A DNA stretch of 64,000 nt from positions 744,001 through 808,000 of the forward strand of contig NZ_CP118574.1 in the NCBI RefSeq assembly GCF_028898845.1, written 5' to 3'. Below the pieces are notes generated by a model that searched no databases, had not been told where the DNA came from, and was given only the letters and a program-made list of their open reading frames with translations. This document shows, in pieces, positions 43,647 to 52,231 of this stretch. The stretch's first letter is position 1, and the number at the start of each line of letters is the position of its first letter. This DNA comes from Streptomyces sp. WZ-12. GTDB lineage: Bacteria > Actinomycetota > Actinomycetes > Streptomycetales > Streptomycetaceae. The position numbers and the translations under genes are program-made.

Positions 43647-44684
43647 ATGGAGCTCACCTCGCGCCTGCTGGAGCAGTTCGTGGTGCTCGCCGAGGAGAAG
43701 CACTTCGGCCATGCAGCGCGCCGCCTGTCCATGAGTCAGCCACCGCTGAGCCAGGCGATCCAACGCCTGGAGCGCGGCCTTGGCGCGTCGCTGCTGGAAC
43801 GTACCGGCCGGGGCGTGAAGTTGACGGCAGCCGGCGCCGCCTTCGCGGCCGACGCCAAGCGGCTGCTGGAGGCGCAGAACGCGGCGATGGAACGGGTCCG
43901 CCGGATATCCCGGGGCGTCGAGGGCACCATCCGGCTCGGTTACGTGAGCAGCCTCGGGCACTGGCACCTGCCGCAACTACTCGCGGTGGCCGCCCGGGAG
44001 ATGCCGGGCATCCGACTGAGCGTCCGTCAACTGGCCTCGGTCGAACTGGCCGAGCGGGTCCGGGAGGGTGCGGTGGATCTGGCCCTGGTCCGGATGCCGG
44101 TCGCGGATCTCGCGGGTGTGGAAGTGCGGGAAGTCGCCAAGGAGCGCACCGTGTTGGCCGTGCCGCTCGGCCATCCACTCGCCGGAGCCGCCTCGATACC
44201 GCTCTCCCGACTTCGTGACGAGGAGTTCGTCACCGCCTCCCCGCGGGCCATATCCGAACTGCGGCAGATGATCCAGGATGCCTGCCGGGAGGCCGGCTTC
44301 GCACCGCGCAGCCGCGCCCAGGCCGAGGACTTGACCAGCATGCTGGGTTACACGGCGGCCGGGATGTGCGTCAGCTTCGTTCCGGAGCGCGTCGCGGCGC
44401 TCGGCCACCCCTTGGTCCGCTTCGTCCCGCTCGAAGGTGACGCCGACCGACTGGTGACCACGGTGGCGGCGCTCAGCCGACCGGCAGCCGACCCGGCGGT
44501 CACCACGCTGCTGAAACTGATGCAACGTCACCGCCCGGAAATCGAGGGCCCGAACGCGACGCGCACGGAGACACCAACACCAGAACCAGCACAAGCACAA
44601 GCAGCGACTGAAGCACCGGAACTTGCATCGGCATCTCAGGACGTGGAGGGGGCAGGGAATCCTACCGAGGACCGGAGGGCGTAG
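43647..44684 (+). CDS. LysR-family transcriptional regulator
   Basis: This 345-residue protein has the N-terminal LysR helix-turn-helix (F-G-H-A-A-R-R-L-S-M-S-Q-P-P-L-S-Q-A-I-Q-R-L-E at about 19-41) and a periplasmic-binding-like effector domain (about 85-295). The C-terminal 45 residues are a low-complexity Thr/Pro/Ala/Gln/Glu tail encoded by 6-bp repeats, not needed for function in the family. The ATG at 43647 is used because it starts the domain; GTG/ATG codons four to five residues upstream are possible. Its target is unknown; the nearest gene is the convergent P450. Confidence 0.88.
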   Translation: MELTSRLLEQFVVLAEEKHFGHAARRLSMSQPPLSQAIQRLERGLGASLLERTGRGVKLTAAGAAFAADAKRLLEAQNAAMERVRRISRGVEGTIRLGYVSSLGHWHLPQLLAVAAREMPGIRLSVRQLASVELAERVREGAVDLALVRMPVADLAGVEVREVAKERTVLAVPLGHPLAGAASIPLSRLRDEEFVTASPRAISELRQMIQDACREAGFAPRSRAQAEDLTSMLGYTAAGMCVSFVPERVAALGHPLVRFVPLEGDADRLVTTVAALSRPAADPAVTTLLKLMQRHRPEIEGPNATRTETPTPEPAQAQAATEAPELASASQDVEGAGNPTEDRRA

Positions 44685-44711
44685 CCGCCCGAGCGCTCCC
44701 CCACCGCGGCC

Positions 44712-45923
44712 TCAGGCAGCGGCGGGAGTGACCCTGATGGGCAGCCGGCGAAGGGCATGGGACCTGAACGAGGCGCGCCACTGGAGCTCTTCGGCCGGGA
44801 CCGCCAATTCCAGATGAGGGAAGCGGCGCAACAGTGTGCCCAGCCCGATCTGGATCTCCAGGCGCGCGAGTGCGGCCCCAAGGCAGTAGTGCAGGCCGTG
44901 CCCGAACGCGAGGTGTTGCGCATCGTCGCGGTGGATGTCGAAGCGGTCCGGGTCCGTGTGGCGGGCGGGGTCGCGGTCGGCCGAGCAGATGCCCAGCATG
45001 ACGGTGTCGCCGGCCGGGATGCGTACGCCTCCGATCTCGATGTCCTCGGTGGGGAAACGCCGTACGGCGAGCTGGTTGGGGTGCGCGAAGCGGAGTATCT
45101 CCTCGACCGCGTTGGGCAACAGGCTCGGGTCGGCACGGAGTGCGGCGAGCTGATCGGGGTGTTGGATGAGGGTCAACACCCCGCTGCTGATGAGGTGTTG
45201 GGCGTTCTCGGTGCCGGCGAAGAGAATCATGAAGGCGAGCGAGACGAGTTCGTTTTCGCTGAGCCGGTCGTCCTCGTCCCGCGCCGCGATCATTCCCGAC
45301 AGCAGGTCGTCGCCGGGAGCGGTTCGACGTTCGGCGACGAGGTGGAGGAGGAACTGATGGATATGCCCCACCGATTCGGCGACTTCGCCGGGATGGGCGG
45401 GGTCGAACATCGCGCCGACCCAACGGGAGAAACGACGCCGGTCGCCTTGCGGCACGTCCAGCAGGCCACCGATGACGACGAGCGGCAGCGGGTTGGCGAA
45501 GCCGGCGATGAGGTCCGTGGCGCCTTCCGCGGCAAGCGCGTCGGCGAGGCTTTCCGCCGCGTCGTGGATGAGGGCGCGCATGCCCTCGATACGACGCGGC
45601 GTGAAGGCCTTGGAGACCAGGCGGCGTAGCCGGAGGTGGTCGGCCGGGTCGATGTTGAGCAGATTGGCGTCCAGGGCAGGGGGAAGCGAAAAGCCCTTGT
45701 AACCGATGCCGGAGTCGACCTTGTTGACCGACAGCCTGGGGTCCGTCAGCCCCGCGCGCACGTCAACTTCGCGGGTCACGAGCCATATTGGGGATCCGTC
45801 CGGGGTTGCGATGCGGTGTACCGGGCCCTCTTCACGCAGCCGGGCGTAGATCGGGTAAGGGTCGGTGAAGTACGCGCCGTCGAATGGCATGGGTAATGCG
45901 GCAGCCGGGGCCTGTTGGGTCAT
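44712..45923 (-). CDS. Cytochrome P450 (CYP107-like) with Asn in the I-helix
   Basis: This 403-residue P450 has the haem loop A-F-G-H-G-L-H-Y-C-L-G-A-A-L-A-R and the K-helix E-E-I-L-R-F. The I-helix reads L-F-A-G-T-E-N-A, with Asn in the place of the first Thr of the usual A-G-x-E-T-T. Similar substitutions occur in some macrolide hydroxylases such as EryF-type enzymes, where the substrate helps proton transfer. The overall look is CYP107. The ATG at 45923 follows AAGGA. A long hairpin separates it from the upstream VOC gene. Confidence 0.88.
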   Translation of the reverse strand: MTQQAPAAALPMPFDGAYFTDPYPIYARLREEGPVHRIATPDGSPIWLVTREVDVRAGLTDPRLSVNKVDSGIGYKGFSLPPALDANLLNIDPADHLRLRRLVSKAFTPRRIEGMRALIHDAAESLADALAAEGATDLIAGFANPLPLVVIGGLLDVPQGDRRRFSRWVGAMFDPAHPGEVAESVGHIHQFLLHLVAERRTAPGDDLLSGMIAARDEDDRLSENELVSLAFMILFAGTENAQHLISSGVLTLIQHPDQLAALRADPSLLPNAVEEILRFAHPNQLAVRRFPTEDIEIGGVRIPAGDTVMLGICSADRDPARHTDPDRFDIHRDDAQHLAFGHGLHYCLGAALARLEIQIGLGTLLRRFPHLELAVPAEELQWRASFRSHALRRLPIRVTPAAA

Positions 45924-45955
45924 GCGTTGTCCTTGGCTCGTTCGGGGAGGCACAT

Positions 45956-46004
45956 AGGCGCGCCGCCCGGTCGTTCGCCGGGCGCTTGGTGGCGCGGCGC
46001 GCCT
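45956..46004 (-). terminator. Long hairpin between the VOC gene and the P450 gene
   Basis: An 11-bp perfect outer stem (AGGCGCGCCGC) encloses an inner CCCGG/CCGGG stem. It starts three bases after the VOC gene stop and so probably ends that transcript. Confidence 0.75.
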
Positions 46005-46006
46005 GG

Positions 46007-46390
46007 TCAGAGGGGCTGGAGCCGGGCGTGCAGGAGGCAGAATTCGTTGCCTTCCGGGGCAGCAAGGACGTGCCAACTCTCGGTGCCGGTCTGGCTGACG
46101 TCGACGGGCCTGGCGCCGAGCGCGAGCAGTCGCTCCAACTCGGCGCCTTGGTCGCGGTCGGTGGCGTTGACGTCGATGTGCACTCGCAGCTTCGCCGGCC
46201 GCGGATCGCTGCTTGGGCTGAGGACGAGGGTGGGCTGCGGGCCGCCGAAGCCGACGCCGGGTGGCCCGATCTCGATGCTTCCGTCGTCCTCCCGGCCGAG
46301 TTCGACGTAGCCGAGGACCTCGCTCCAGAACGCGGCGAGCCGATCGGCGTCGGCGGCGTCGATGACCAACTCACTGATGCGGCATGCCAT
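46007..46390 (-). CDS. VOC-superfamily (glyoxalase-like) protein
   Basis: This 127-residue single-domain protein has the vicinal-oxygen-chelate pattern: V-I-D-A-A-D-A-D-R-L-A-A-F-W-S-E-V-L-G-Y near 9-28, K-L-R-V-H-I-D-V near 69-76, and a final L-A-A-P-E-G-N-E-F-C-L-L with the metal-ligand Glu. It matches the glyoxalase-like PF18029 group. Roles include drug sequestration, isomerisation or dioxygenation; none is determined here. Confidence 0.85.
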   Translation of the reverse strand: MACRISELVIDAADADRLAAFWSEVLGYVELGREDDGSIEIGPPGVGFGGPQPTLVLSPSSDPRPAKLRVHIDVNATDRDQGAELERLLALGARPVDVSQTGTESWHVLAAPEGNEFCLLHARLQPL

Positions 46391-46440
46391 GTCGGCCAGT
46401 GTACGTAAACGACCGGGAGGTCGATCGTCGGCCGAGGAGG

Positions 46441-46962
46441 TCAGGCGCCGGGCCGGACCGGGCCGATCGCGGTGCCTGCGTCGACGGTCAGCGGGCCGTA
46501 GGCGGTGGACTCGCCGGGGATCACCCCGTCCGGAGTCCTGAGGGTGAAGGCCATCTCGTCGGCGGGGGCGCCGCCGGCGCTGTTGGGAACCTGGATGTCG
46601 AAGTGAATCGGGTGGCCGGGGCCGAAGTTGACCACCGTCTTCTGCGAGCCGTAGCGGCCGGCGCTGACCCCGTCCAGGGAGCCGTGGTGGTAGAAGCGCA
46701 CGTCGGTCGGCGACCCGGCAAGTCGGCACGGTTCGTACCCGGGCGCCGCTGTCATGGTGACCCGGTAGTGGCGGTGGCCCGAAGTGGCAGGCCCCTCCTT
46801 GATCTTGGCGAGGTGATTCGCCGGGCGGCATGCGGAAGGAGCCGGGCCGCCGACCGCCGTGCTCGGGGCGGTCGGTGACGAGGCCAGCGCCGCTCCCCCT
46901 CCCGTCGCGCCCGCCAACACGGTCGCGGCAGCGATGACGGCGATCTTCCGGATGGTTCGCAT
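46441..46962 (-). CDS. Secreted DUF4232-like protein
   Basis: This 173-residue protein has a signal peptide (M-R-T-I-R-K-I-A-V-I-A-A-A, cleavage near 28). Its beta-rich domain has the paired Cys and R-Y-R-V-T-M-T-A-A-P-G-Y-E-P-C-R-L-A-G-S-P pattern of DUF4232 proteins, which are common exported proteins of unknown function in Streptomyces. The ATG at 46962 is preferred; an in-frame GTG two codons upstream is possible, with GGAG upstream. Confidence 0.75.
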   Translation of the reverse strand: MRTIRKIAVIAAATVLAGATGGGAALASSPTAPSTAVGGPAPSACRPANHLAKIKEGPATSGHRHYRVTMTAAPGYEPCRLAGSPTDVRFYHHGSLDGVSAGRYGSQKTVVNFGPGHPIHFDIQVPNSAGGAPADEMAFTLRTPDGVIPGESTAYGPLTVDAGTAIGPVRPGA

Positions 46963-47143
46963 CACGAACACTCCATTCCTGCTTGGCAGTCCACGGCGTT
47001 GCGCCCGGGATCCGGGCCACCTCCACTCCTCCCCCACAACCAGCCCGACGAATGTCATAAGACCGTCACAAGCACATCAAACACCCGTTCCCCTGGCCGC
47101 AGCGTGCGGGCGACGTGGTCGGGTTCGGCTCTGGCGGCTGTGG

Positions 47144-47992
47144 TCAGTTCTCGGCGGGTAGTGGGTGTTCTTTGATGAAGTGGCGGATCTCGTCGGTGAG
47201 GGCGGCCGGGTTGTCGATCTGGACCAGGGTGCGGGCGTTGGGGATCTCCACGTAGCGCGCGTTCGGTAGCAGTTCAGCGAGGCGGCGACCCGTGGTGAGG
47301 GGCATCATGCGATCCTCGGCGCCCCAGGCGACCAGCGCGGGGCGGGTGAAGGAGGGCAGGTTCTCGGCCGCCTTCAGGTAGCAGTTCAGGTCCAGACCGT
47401 GGCAGAACTTGCCGAAGTCACGGCGGATTTGACGATTGGTCAACAAGGGGCGGTACCAACGGGCGATGGACTCCTTCGGGAGTCGCTTCTTCGCCATGCC
47501 GCCGAGCGACATCGGCATGCGGGCCAGGAGCGGGTAGCGGAAGGACTGGATGAGGAGGAACAGGCCGCCGGGAATCCTGCTGGCGCGGCGGAGCGTCCTG
47601 CCCTGGATGCCTGGCGGGTAGTTGTCCAGCGCCTCGCACGGGGTGAGGACCAGCCGGGCGATGCGCTCGTCCCGTACGCCGATGAGGAGTTGGGCCGTTC
47701 CGGCGTCGTTCTGGACGAGAGTGACGTCGCGGAGGTCCAGGCGGTCCATGAACTCGGCGAGCACGGCTGCGACGCCGTGCGCGGACAGGTCCGCGTCCGG
47801 CCGCATGGGACGCCGGTGACTGCCGATCGGCAGCACGGGAACCAGCACGCGGAAGTCTGGGCGGAGGGCGGCGACGACCTCGCCCCAGACCGATTCGTCG
47901 AATCCGAGGCCGTGCGCCAGGACCACCACCGGGCCGTCGCCGCCCGTGTCGTCGTAGTCGATGGTCCCTGCGCTCAGCTCGATCTCGGGCAT
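47144..47992 (-). CDS. Alpha/beta hydrolase with Asp in the nucleophile position and no obvious His
   Basis: This 282-residue protein has the fold's opening strand V-V-V-L-A-H-G-L-G near 23-31 and the cap of dehalogenase/epoxide-hydrolase-like proteins. The nucleophile elbow reads V-Q-N-D-A-G, putting Asp where Ser is usual, as in haloalkane dehalogenases. The C-terminal position that normally holds the catalytic His (x-G-H or R-H before Q-x-D-x-P) reads N-A-R-T-L-V-Q-I-D-N-P, so the His seems lost. The ATG at 47992 follows GGAGG. It is divergent from a TetR gene with a palindromic operator between, so its expression is probably inducible. Confidence 0.8.
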   Translation of the reverse strand: MPEIELSAGTIDYDDTGGDGPVVVLAHGLGFDESVWGEVVAALRPDFRVLVPVLPIGSHRRPMRPDADLSAHGVAAVLAEFMDRLDLRDVTLVQNDAGTAQLLIGVRDERIARLVLTPCEALDNYPPGIQGRTLRRASRIPGGLFLLIQSFRYPLLARMPMSLGGMAKKRLPKESIARWYRPLLTNRQIRRDFGKFCHGLDLNCYLKAAENLPSFTRPALVAWGAEDRMMPLTTGRRLAELLPNARYVEIPNARTLVQIDNPAALTDEIRHFIKEHPLPAEN

Positions 47993-48056
47993 GTCACTGC
48001 CTCCGCCTTGGTGTCGGCCTTGGGGTCGGTGTTGGTCCTGATCTTGGTTACGCACC

Positions 48057-48078
48057 CACTAGATAGATCGTTCTAGTG
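48057..48078. promoter_or_regulatory. TetR operator palindrome
   Basis: Perfect arms CACTAGA (48057-48063) and TCTAGTG (48072-48078) surround an 8-base centre. It lies between the divergent hydrolase and tetR genes, about 65 bases from one start and 57 from the other. Confidence 0.75.
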
Positions 48079-48134
48079 ACAGAATAAGGGAAGACCTCGG
48101 CCACCGACAACAGGCGCCACCGGGAGGCTCCATC

Positions 48135-48737
48135 GTGAGCAAGGGCAAGGACACCGGCAGCACGCCGGACACCAAGCAGCGCATCGTCACCGCGGGCACC
48201 GAGTTGTTCCGCCGCCGGGGCTACACCGGGACCGGCATGAAGCAGATCGCCGAGGCCGCCGGCGCCCCGTTCGGGTCGATCTACCACTTCTTCCCCGGGG
48301 GCAAGGCACAGCTCGGCGAGGAGGTGATCCGCACGTCGGGAGCCGTCTATCTCGGCCTGGTCGCCGCGCTCATGGAACCGTACGAGGACAGGGTGGCCGC
48401 CACCCGCGACGCCTTCGCCGCCGCGGCCGACACCCTGAGCGAGCTCGACTTCGCCGACCCGTGCCCGATCGCCACCGTGGCGATGGAGGTGGCGAGCACC
48501 AACGAAGCGCTGCGGCAGGCCACTTCGGAGGTCTTCGACAGTTGGATCGACGGTCTCGCCGCCTACTACGCGGGGGGCGGCATCCCGCAGCCCGACGCGC
48601 GCGAGACCGCGAGCGCAGTGATCGCGCTGTTGGAGGGGGCCTTCATGCTGGGCCGCGCCGCGCGCAGTACCGCCCCGGTGCTCACGGCTGGCAAGGCGGC
48701 CGCGGCCATCGTGCGCGCTGCGTTGGCCGGTGAGTGA
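48135..48737 (+). CDS. TetR-family transcriptional regulator
   Basis: This 200-residue protein has an N-terminal TetR DNA-binding domain (about 13-60: I-V-T-A-G-T-E-L-F-R-R-R-G-Y-x-G-T-G-M-K-Q-I-A-E-A-A-G-A-P-F-G-S-I-Y-H-F-F-P-G-G-K) and the LmrA/YxaF-like C-terminal domain (P-C-P-I-A-T-V-A-M-E-V-A). This group usually represses a neighbouring gene and responds to a lipophilic or reactive ligand. The GTG at 48135 follows GGAGG by seven bases. It likely represses itself and the divergent hydrolase. Confidence 0.88.
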   Translation: MSKGKDTGSTPDTKQRIVTAGTELFRRRGYTGTGMKQIAEAAGAPFGSIYHFFPGGKAQLGEEVIRTSGAVYLGLVAALMEPYEDRVAATRDAFAAAADTLSELDFADPCPIATVAMEVASTNEALRQATSEVFDSWIDGLAAYYAGGGIPQPDARETASAVIALLEGAFMLGRAARSTAPVLTAGKAAAAIVRAALAGE

Positions 48738-48844
48738 CTGGACTGGCCTTGTTGGGATGGGGAGTCGGTGCGCTGGTGGGGCCGGACTTCGATCGACGAC
48801 TCTCAGGGGTGCCGCGGGCGCGCCCGGCACCGTACGTTGGGCGG

Positions 48845-49666
48845 ATGGCGACTACCGCATCACAGGAGGCGTTCCTGCAGGCGTTCCACGCTGAGCATCC
48901 GTCAGTGACCGCGGAAGTATTCGGCCGTGGGCGTGCGTTGGACGGTCGGTCCAGCTACGAGATCTTGTGCGATCGGGTAGCAGGAAGCCGGCGGGTGCTG
49001 GACCTCGGTTGTGGTGATGGCCTGCTGCTTGAGTGCCTGGCCCGGGAGGACGACAGACAGCTCGCGGGAGTGGATCTGTCCGCGGAATCGTTGGCGCTGG
49101 CGCGGCGTCGACCGGCGCTGTCCGGCGCCAGGTTGGAACAGGGCAGAGCTCAGGAACTCCCCTTCGCCGACGACAGCTTCGACGCCTGCGCTGCCCACCT
49201 GGCGCTGATGCTGATGGGCGAGATCGAGCAGGTCGCAGCCGAGGTTGCCCGGGTGCTGTCGCCCGGCGGGGTCTTGGCGTGCGTGATGGGCGGTGGGGCC
49301 GTCGGTGGCGAGGCGTATGCACGGTTCCTCGGGCTGTTGCGGTCCACGGTCACGAATCTGCCTGCCGCGCAGCGCATTCCGGCGTTGGGCGATGGCAGGA
49401 CGCGCAGCCGCGACGGGCTGGACAGCGTTCTCGGCCCGGCGGGCTTCAGCGCGGTGGACTGGGAGACCATTCACCTGGATCTGAGCGGGCGGGTGGGGCA
49501 GGTATGGACGGCGGTCTCCGGCATGTACGACCTCGGTCCCCTCGATCGGGCGACTGTGGAGCGCCTGCGCGAAGCCTTCTTCGCCGAGGTGATGGATATG
49601 ACGACGCCGGGCGGGCGGGTCCCCTGCGCGGTCGCGATGCACGTAGCGACGGCGCGGCTGCGTTAG
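48845..49666 (+). CDS. SAM-dependent methyltransferase
   Basis: This 273-residue class I methyltransferase has motif I V-L-D-L-G-C-G-D-G near 51-59, L-A-G-V-D-L-S near 74-80, and L-P-F-A-D-D-S-F-D-A-C near 108-118 (methyltransferase type 11). The target is unknown. The ATG at 48845 has no ribosome site. A TACGTT hexamer seven bases upstream could be a -10 box, making the transcript nearly leaderless. It lies about 100 bases after the TetR gene in the same direction. Confidence 0.8.
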   Translation: MATTASQEAFLQAFHAEHPSVTAEVFGRGRALDGRSSYEILCDRVAGSRRVLDLGCGDGLLLECLAREDDRQLAGVDLSAESLALARRRPALSGARLEQGRAQELPFADDSFDACAAHLALMLMGEIEQVAAEVARVLSPGGVLACVMGGGAVGGEAYARFLGLLRSTVTNLPAAQRIPALGDGRTRSRDGLDSVLGPAGFSAVDWETIHLDLSGRVGQVWTAVSGMYDLGPLDRATVERLREAFFAEVMDMTTPGGRVPCAVAMHVATARLR

Positions 49667-49943
49667 GGGGCTCGCCGGCCGGTTGCCTTCCGTGTCGGCA
49701 ACGGCCAGGGCGGTGCCTGCGGCCACAGCCAGGGCCGGGGCCACGACCACGGCTCGACGGAACCGGAAGGCGCTCCGGGGAGGGGCAACGTTGCGCCGGG
49801 ACTCTTGACGTCTGCTCGATCAGCGCTGGTGTGCCCCCGATCTCCGTGGTCAACATCCGTCGTTGCAGCAGATATTGATGCTACGTCAAATGACCAATAC
49901 GGACGTCGTGATAGGCCGTGGCGGCTCGGCTACGCTCCCGCGA

Positions 49944-50729
49944 GTGACAACAGAATCAACGAACCCGACGAACTCGAAGAATCCGATGAACCCGACGAAT
50001 CCGACGAACGAAGCGGCCATTCGAGACTGGAACAGCATTCCCCGTGAGGCGTTGGAGGCGATGGAACCTTACGGCGACTTCGCCAAACGCCATCTGATCA
50101 ACCCGGTGCTGCTGCGCATGCTCGGCGAGGTGAGTGGACGCCGCGTCCTGGACGCGGGGTGCGGACACGGCTACTTCAGCCGCATGCTCGCCTCCCGCGG
50201 AGCCCGCGTCACCGGCGTCGAACCCACCGACCGGATGTTCGGCTACGCGGCGGAAAAGGAGCGCACCCGCCGCCAGGGCATCGAGTACGTGCAGGCCGAC
50301 CTGACCCAACTGCCGGACCTCGGGGGGCCGTTCGACTCCGTGGTCTGCAGCATGGTGTTGGCGGCGATTCCCGACTGGATGCCGGCGATGCGGGCCTGCG
50401 TTGAGGCGTTGCGCCCGGGGGGCCTGTTCGTCTTCTCCGTCAACCATCCGGCGTTCGAACAGCTCCTGTCGACATGGCGCGAGCACGGCGACTACCGCGT
50501 GCACCGCTACCTGGAGGAGTATCCGATCCCACAGACCCACGCCTCCGACTTCCACCGCCCGCTCTCGGCCTACCTCAACGAGCTCGCCGCCCTCGGCTGC
50601 CGACTGCGCGAAGTCGCCGAGCCGGGGCTCGATCCCCAGGCGGCGCATGAGGCGCAGGCCACCACGCCAGGCATCGAAAGCTATGTGCACCTGCCCAACT
50701 TCTTGATCGTTGCCGCCGAGCGCATGTGA
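49944..50729 (+). CDS. SAM-dependent methyltransferase with an Asn-Pro repeat leader
   Basis: This 261-residue class I methyltransferase has motif I V-L-D-A-G-C-G-H-G-Y near 68-77, V-T-G-V-E-P-T-D-R, and S-M-V-L-A-A-I-P-D-W. It resembles UbiE/Coq5-type and type 11 enzymes, including the late S-V-N-H-P-A-F. Residues 1-22 are a T-N-P/M-N-P/T-N repeat written by 9-bp units and look disordered. The GTG at 49944 has TACGCT eight bases upstream, so it may be leaderless; starts farther upstream are possible. Confidence 0.78.
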   Translation: MTTESTNPTNSKNPMNPTNPTNEAAIRDWNSIPREALEAMEPYGDFAKRHLINPVLLRMLGEVSGRRVLDAGCGHGYFSRMLASRGARVTGVEPTDRMFGYAAEKERTRRQGIEYVQADLTQLPDLGGPFDSVVCSMVLAAIPDWMPAMRACVEALRPGGLFVFSVNHPAFEQLLSTWREHGDYRVHRYLEEYPIPQTHASDFHRPLSAYLNELAALGCRLREVAEPGLDPQAAHEAQATTPGIESYVHLPNFLIVAAERM

Positions 50730-50775
50730 CGGTGTCGGTGGGCGGTGAGCGAATCCTGAGGGTGGCGCGGCCTCT

Positions 50776-50809
50776 CGGCTGCCGCGTTGTCTCTCGTACG
50801 CGGCAGCCG
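50776..50809. terminator. Hairpin between convergent methyltransferase and esterase genes
   Basis: A perfect 11-bp stem (CGGCTGCCGCG) with a 12-base loop. Confidence 0.75.
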
Positions 50810-50883
50810 GACCGTTCGTTGACGGCAGCGTCGGCAAACGCGGGGCCGAAGTGGCCACGCGTCCGCGGACGTTCCGGGTGCGC

Positions 50884-51900
50884 TCAGGCCTTGCGGAGGT
50901 GGGCGATGATGCCGTCGATGTCGCGGACCATCATGTCGCCGCGGACGAAGTGGCCGCCGCCTACCTCGTGCGAATCGTGCGGGATGCCGGCCCTGTCGAG
51001 GAGTCCCTTGAACTCGCGCTGGGTGGTGAGCACGCCGACCTCGTTGAACGTGTCGAACCAGTTGATCGGGTCGGGACTGGTGCCGGCGACCATGAAGATC
51101 CGCTTGTTGCGGTAGCTCTCGATGCGCTGGCACGGGTTGTCCATGTTGACGCGGTTCTCGTCCCAGGGCACGCCGTAGACCGTGCCGCCGCCCAGTTCGA
51201 TGGCCGCGGACGAGACGTTGGCCCAGTGGACGACCGCGCCGGGGACTCCCGCGACGGTCCCGCGCAGGCTGGCGGGGCCGGAGTGGGCGCTCACCGAGGA
51301 GAAGTGGCCCCAGTACTTGGCCGTGTACTTCAGCGCACCGAAGCCGCCCATCGAGAATCCGGACACCGCGCGCCCGTCAGGGGAGCTGTAGGTCCGGAAG
51401 TTCGCGTCGATCCACGGGATCAACTGGTTGATGTGGAAGTTCTCCCAGTTCCGGGCGCCGACGTTGGTGCTGACCGGGTTGGAGTACCAGCCGGCGTGCC
51501 CGCCGTCGGGCATCACCACGATGAGCGGCTTGCCGGCGGTCCAGGCTCGGATGTCCGTCACGGGCGGGCGGTCGAAGGCGATGAAGTCCTGGCCGTCGCC
51601 ACCGCCGTGGAGCAGGTAGAGGACCGGGTAGGTGCGACCGCTGGTGAGGTAGCCGTCGGGCAGCAGGACGTTGACGGCCGGGTTCCACCCGCCGACCTCG
51701 GCGGTCTGGAAGCGGTAGTACCACATGCGGGGATCGGACTCGCCGCGCTCCACGATGTGCAGCCCGGAGCCGTCGCCGGCGGCACTGGCCGGCGACGCCG
51801 ACGCGAGGGTTCCCCCCGCCCCCAGGGCCACCGCCGCGGAAATCCCACCGACGGCCTTCAGGACACCCCGGCGCGTGGGGTGCTTCTGCTCACTCAACAT
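50884..51900 (-). CDS. Tat-exported esterase (esterase D / antigen 85 fold)
   Basis: This 338-residue protein has a Tat signal (T-R-R-G-V-L-K-A, then a Gly/Ala core, cleavage near 40). Its PF00756-type esterase domain has Y-L-L-H-G-G-G-D near 93-100, nucleophile Ser in G-F-S-M-G-G near 181, and a late G-G-G-H-F with the His. Substrates in the family include feruloyl esters, acyl-trehaloses and other esters. AGGAGG lies only two bases before the ATG at 51900 but five before the next codon, a TTG at 51897, so TTG may be the true start. Confidence 0.85.
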   Translation of the reverse strand: MLSEQKHPTRRGVLKAVGGISAAVALGAGGTLASASPASAAGDGSGLHIVERGESDPRMWYYRFQTAEVGGWNPAVNVLLPDGYLTSGRTYPVLYLLHGGGDGQDFIAFDRPPVTDIRAWTAGKPLIVVMPDGGHAGWYSNPVSTNVGARNWENFHINQLIPWIDANFRTYSSPDGRAVSGFSMGGFGALKYTAKYWGHFSSVSAHSGPASLRGTVAGVPGAVVHWANVSSAAIELGGGTVYGVPWDENRVNMDNPCQRIESYRNKRIFMVAGTSPDPINWFDTFNEVGVLTTQREFKGLLDRAGIPHDSHEVGGGHFVRGDMMVRDIDGIIAHLRKA

Positions 51901-52231
51901 GACCTCCTGGAAGGGGAGTTGTCCGTACTTGAGTCCGATCACCACGGGACGTTCAGCAGTGGCCCCGTAAGTCCCTTGAGCTCAAGAAAGGGCAGGCTCC
52001 TTGGCGGCACCGGCCCGAGACCGCGACTGCGCTGCGCAGAGTGTGACCACCTGTGGTGAAATCCCGATGACATCGCGCGGGGAAGTCACATGTCAATCCC
52101 GAACGGATGTGTGCGCGTTGGGGCTCCCGTGCCCGTGCTTGCCGACGCTGGGATGACGTCGGTCAAGGAACCTTGATGCGTGCGATTCGCGTCCAATCGG
52201 ACAGGTCCAACTGATGCGGAGGAATCCCCAC

